Assembly: GCA_024809215.1 (NCBI GenBank)
Contig: JANUBW010000002.1
Span: forward strand, 1 to 64,000
DNA: 64,000 nucleotides
From: Niastella sp. OAS944
GTDB taxonomy: Bacteria > Bacteroidota > Bacteroidia > Chitinophagales > Chitinophagaceae
Reading direction: 5' to 3'
The notes beneath the pieces are model-generated. The model was given only the letters and a program-made list of their open reading frames with translations. It did not search any database and was not told where the DNA came from. This document shows, one piece after another, positions 62,929-64,000 of this stretch. The first letter of the stretch is position 1, and every line of letters begins with the position of its first letter. Position numbers and translations under genes: made by a program.

Positions 62929-62962
62929 CGTCCCCTGGTTTTAAAAAGGGGACGTTTTCTTT
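62929..62962 (+). terminator. Terminator of the 62488 lipoprotein gene
   Basis: An 8-bp stem (CGTCCCCT and AGGGGACG) with a 10-nt loop is followed by TTTTCTTT. Confidence 0.9.
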
Positions 62963-63034
62963 ATTACGGCGCTAATTCATATGATGAACAAACGATAAAC
63001 TTAAAAAAATAACTGAACTATTTCTACATTGAGA

Positions 63035-63071
63035 AACGTTCCTCCGTTTAGCCGGTGGGACGTTTTTTTTT
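63035..63071 (+). terminator. Second hairpin with long T-run before the HipA-like gene
   Basis: AACGTTCCTCCG and CGGTGGGACGTT pair over 12 positions with one mismatch and one G-U, then nine T. It lies about 70 bp after the first terminator and just 19 bp before the next start. It may be the end of a small RNA, or an attenuator for the HipA-like gene. Confidence 0.7.
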
Positions 63072-63089
63072 GCTACTTTTAACGCCTTT

Positions 63090-63887
63090 ATGGCTAAATC
63101 AATAGAAATAAGAACGGTGAACGTAACGCGCTATGTAACGCCATTGCGCGAGGGCGGCTCCTTACCGGCCATTGCCGAAGCCGATGATGGCTTTATGTAT
63201 GTGCTGAAGTTCAGGGGCGCAGGACAGGGGATAAAAGCCCTTATTGCCGAACTGATAGGTGGTGAAATAGCCCGGGCACTTGGATTGAAGATCCCTGAAA
63301 TAGTATTTGCCAACTTAGATACCGCCTTTGGGCGCACCGAACCCGACGAAGAGATACAGGACCTGCTAAAAGCAAGTGTTGGCTTGAACCTGGCCCTGCA
63401 TTATTTATCGGGCGCCATTACCTTTGACCCTGTAGTTACCACGCCCGATGCAAAACTGGCATCGAAAATTGTTTGGCTCGACGGCTTATTAATGAACGTT
63501 GACCGCACGGCGCGCAATACCAATATGCTCATATGGCATAAAGAACTTTGGCTTATTGATCATGGCGCTTCTTTATATTTTCATCACAACTGGCAAAGCT
63601 GGAAAGACCAGGCGGTAAAACCTTTCGTACAGTTTAAAGACCATGTACTGCTTCCACAAGCTACAAAACTGAACGAAGTAGATGCGGAATTTAAAGCGAT
63701 ACTGACCGAAGAAAAGATCCGCGCCATTGTTGGTTTATTACCCGATGAATGGCTTGCAACAGATGAACAGGAAGCGTCTATTGCTGAACGCCGCCAGGTG
63801 TACGCCGACTTTTTAATAACCCGAATTGCATCGTCACACATTTTTGTAAAAGAAGCCCAACAACATGCAGGAAAAATATCTATTTGA
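63090..63887 (+). CDS. HipA-like kinase-fold protein
   Basis: 265 residues, no signal peptide. Kinase-fold traces are FMYVLKFRGAGQG (ATP-binding lysine region), a catalytic loop NVDRTARNTNMLI (about residues 135-148) and an IDHGASLYF magnesium motif (about residue 155). This matches the small HipA-family kinases found with DUF3037 partners. The next frame starts 23 bp before its stop, so the two are coupled. It is not the complete HipA architecture (no N-terminal HipA extension), so the call is a family match, with unknown target. Confidence 0.82.
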   Translation: MAKSIEIRTVNVTRYVTPLREGGSLPAIAEADDGFMYVLKFRGAGQGIKALIAELIGGEIARALGLKIPEIVFANLDTAFGRTEPDEEIQDLLKASVGLNLALHYLSGAITFDPVVTTPDAKLASKIVWLDGLLMNVDRTARNTNMLIWHKELWLIDHGASLYFHHNWQSWKDQAVKPFVQFKDHVLLPQATKLNEVDAEFKAILTEEKIRAIVGLLPDEWLATDEQEASIAERRQVYADFLITRIASSHIFVKEAQQHAGKISI

Positions 63888-64000
63888 GTATGCGGTCATT
63901 CGCATTGTGCCCAAGGTTGAACGGGAAGAATTCTGCAATGTGGGCATCATTATGTATTCTAAAGACAAAAAATTCCTTCAAACAAAATACACCATCAATG
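63865..64000 (+). CDS. DUF3037-family protein (3' partial)
   Basis: The first 45 residues are visible (MQEKYLFEYAVIRIVPKVER, then EEFCNVGIIMYSKDKKFLQ). The EFCNVGIIMYS segment is typical of DUF3037. The gene overlaps the HipA-like kinase by 23 bp and runs off the window. DUF3037 proteins are usually encoded beside HipA-like kinases; the role of the pair is unknown. Confidence 0.8.
   Translation, partial: MQEKYLFEYAVIRIVPKVEREEFCNVGIIMYSKDKKFLQTKYTIN

Overview
The window comes from a Bacteroidota chromosome, most likely a Chitinophagaceae relative such as Niastella or Chitinophaga (inference). The reasons are a type IX secretion adhesin with a PorP/SprF partner, a FecI/FecR-SusC/SusD locus, lipoproteins with lipobox signals, a GH29 fucosidase, and many arrays of short repeated 'words' between genes. 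No rRNA, tRNA, insertion sequence, prophage or CRISPR array was recognised.

Layout. 1-4.8 kb: the 3' part of a giant adhesin made of 52-residue repeats, then its PorP/SprF partner. 5-11.6 kb: an AsmA-like envelope protein, a leucine-rich-repeat protein and a TlpA-type thioredoxin. 11.9-20.5 kb: a nutrient-uptake locus (ECF sigma factor, FecR anti-sigma, SusC with an STN signalling domain, SusD, two accessory lipoproteins). 20.9-24 kb: an ABC-F ATPase and an ankyrin protein. 24.4-27.6 kb: a copper module with an HMA-AraC regulator, CopA and a CopZ-like chaperone. 27.8-33.7 kb: a compact cassette matching the uncharacterised STM4015, STM4014, STM4013, STM4012 and STM4011 families (LRR, ATP-grasp, alkaline-phosphatase-fold hydrolase, two radical SAM enzymes) with a HAD phosphatase inserted. 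33.7-43.3 kb: an MFS transporter and two divergent, translationally coupled glycan operons (glycosyltransferases, a GmhB-like phosphatase, a NodU-type carbamoyltransferase). 43.2-52.8 kb: a sensory and stress region with two response regulators, a stand-alone CheB, a CheB-CheR-PAS-kinase hybrid, a FUS-like low-complexity KGG protein, a YciF ferritin-like protein and a histidine kinase that lacks its phospho-acceptor histidine. 52.9-64 kb: pyrophosphatase, an esterase-TPR lipoprotein, a flavin-dependent oxidoreductase, GH29 fucosidase, a FN3 protein, small lipoproteins, a CoA-transferase, and a HipA-like kinase with a DUF3037 partner.

The most unusual items are these. (1) The STM4011-STM4015 cassette with its extra HAD gene, a candidate pathway of unknown product. 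(2) A well-formed TPP riboswitch plus intrinsic terminator that reads into a CheB-CheR-kinase gene rather than a thiamine gene. (3) Three exact 123-bp units at about 58.6-59.0 kb packed with CCGG-centred palindromes spaced about two helical turns apart, able to form RNA hairpins. (4) A bacterial protein combining a FUS-like Gly/Tyr/Gln domain, an acidic tract, two KGG motifs and a Ser/Arg tail. (5) Intergenic arrays of unrelated 7-, 8- and 9-bp words that recur at about ten places.
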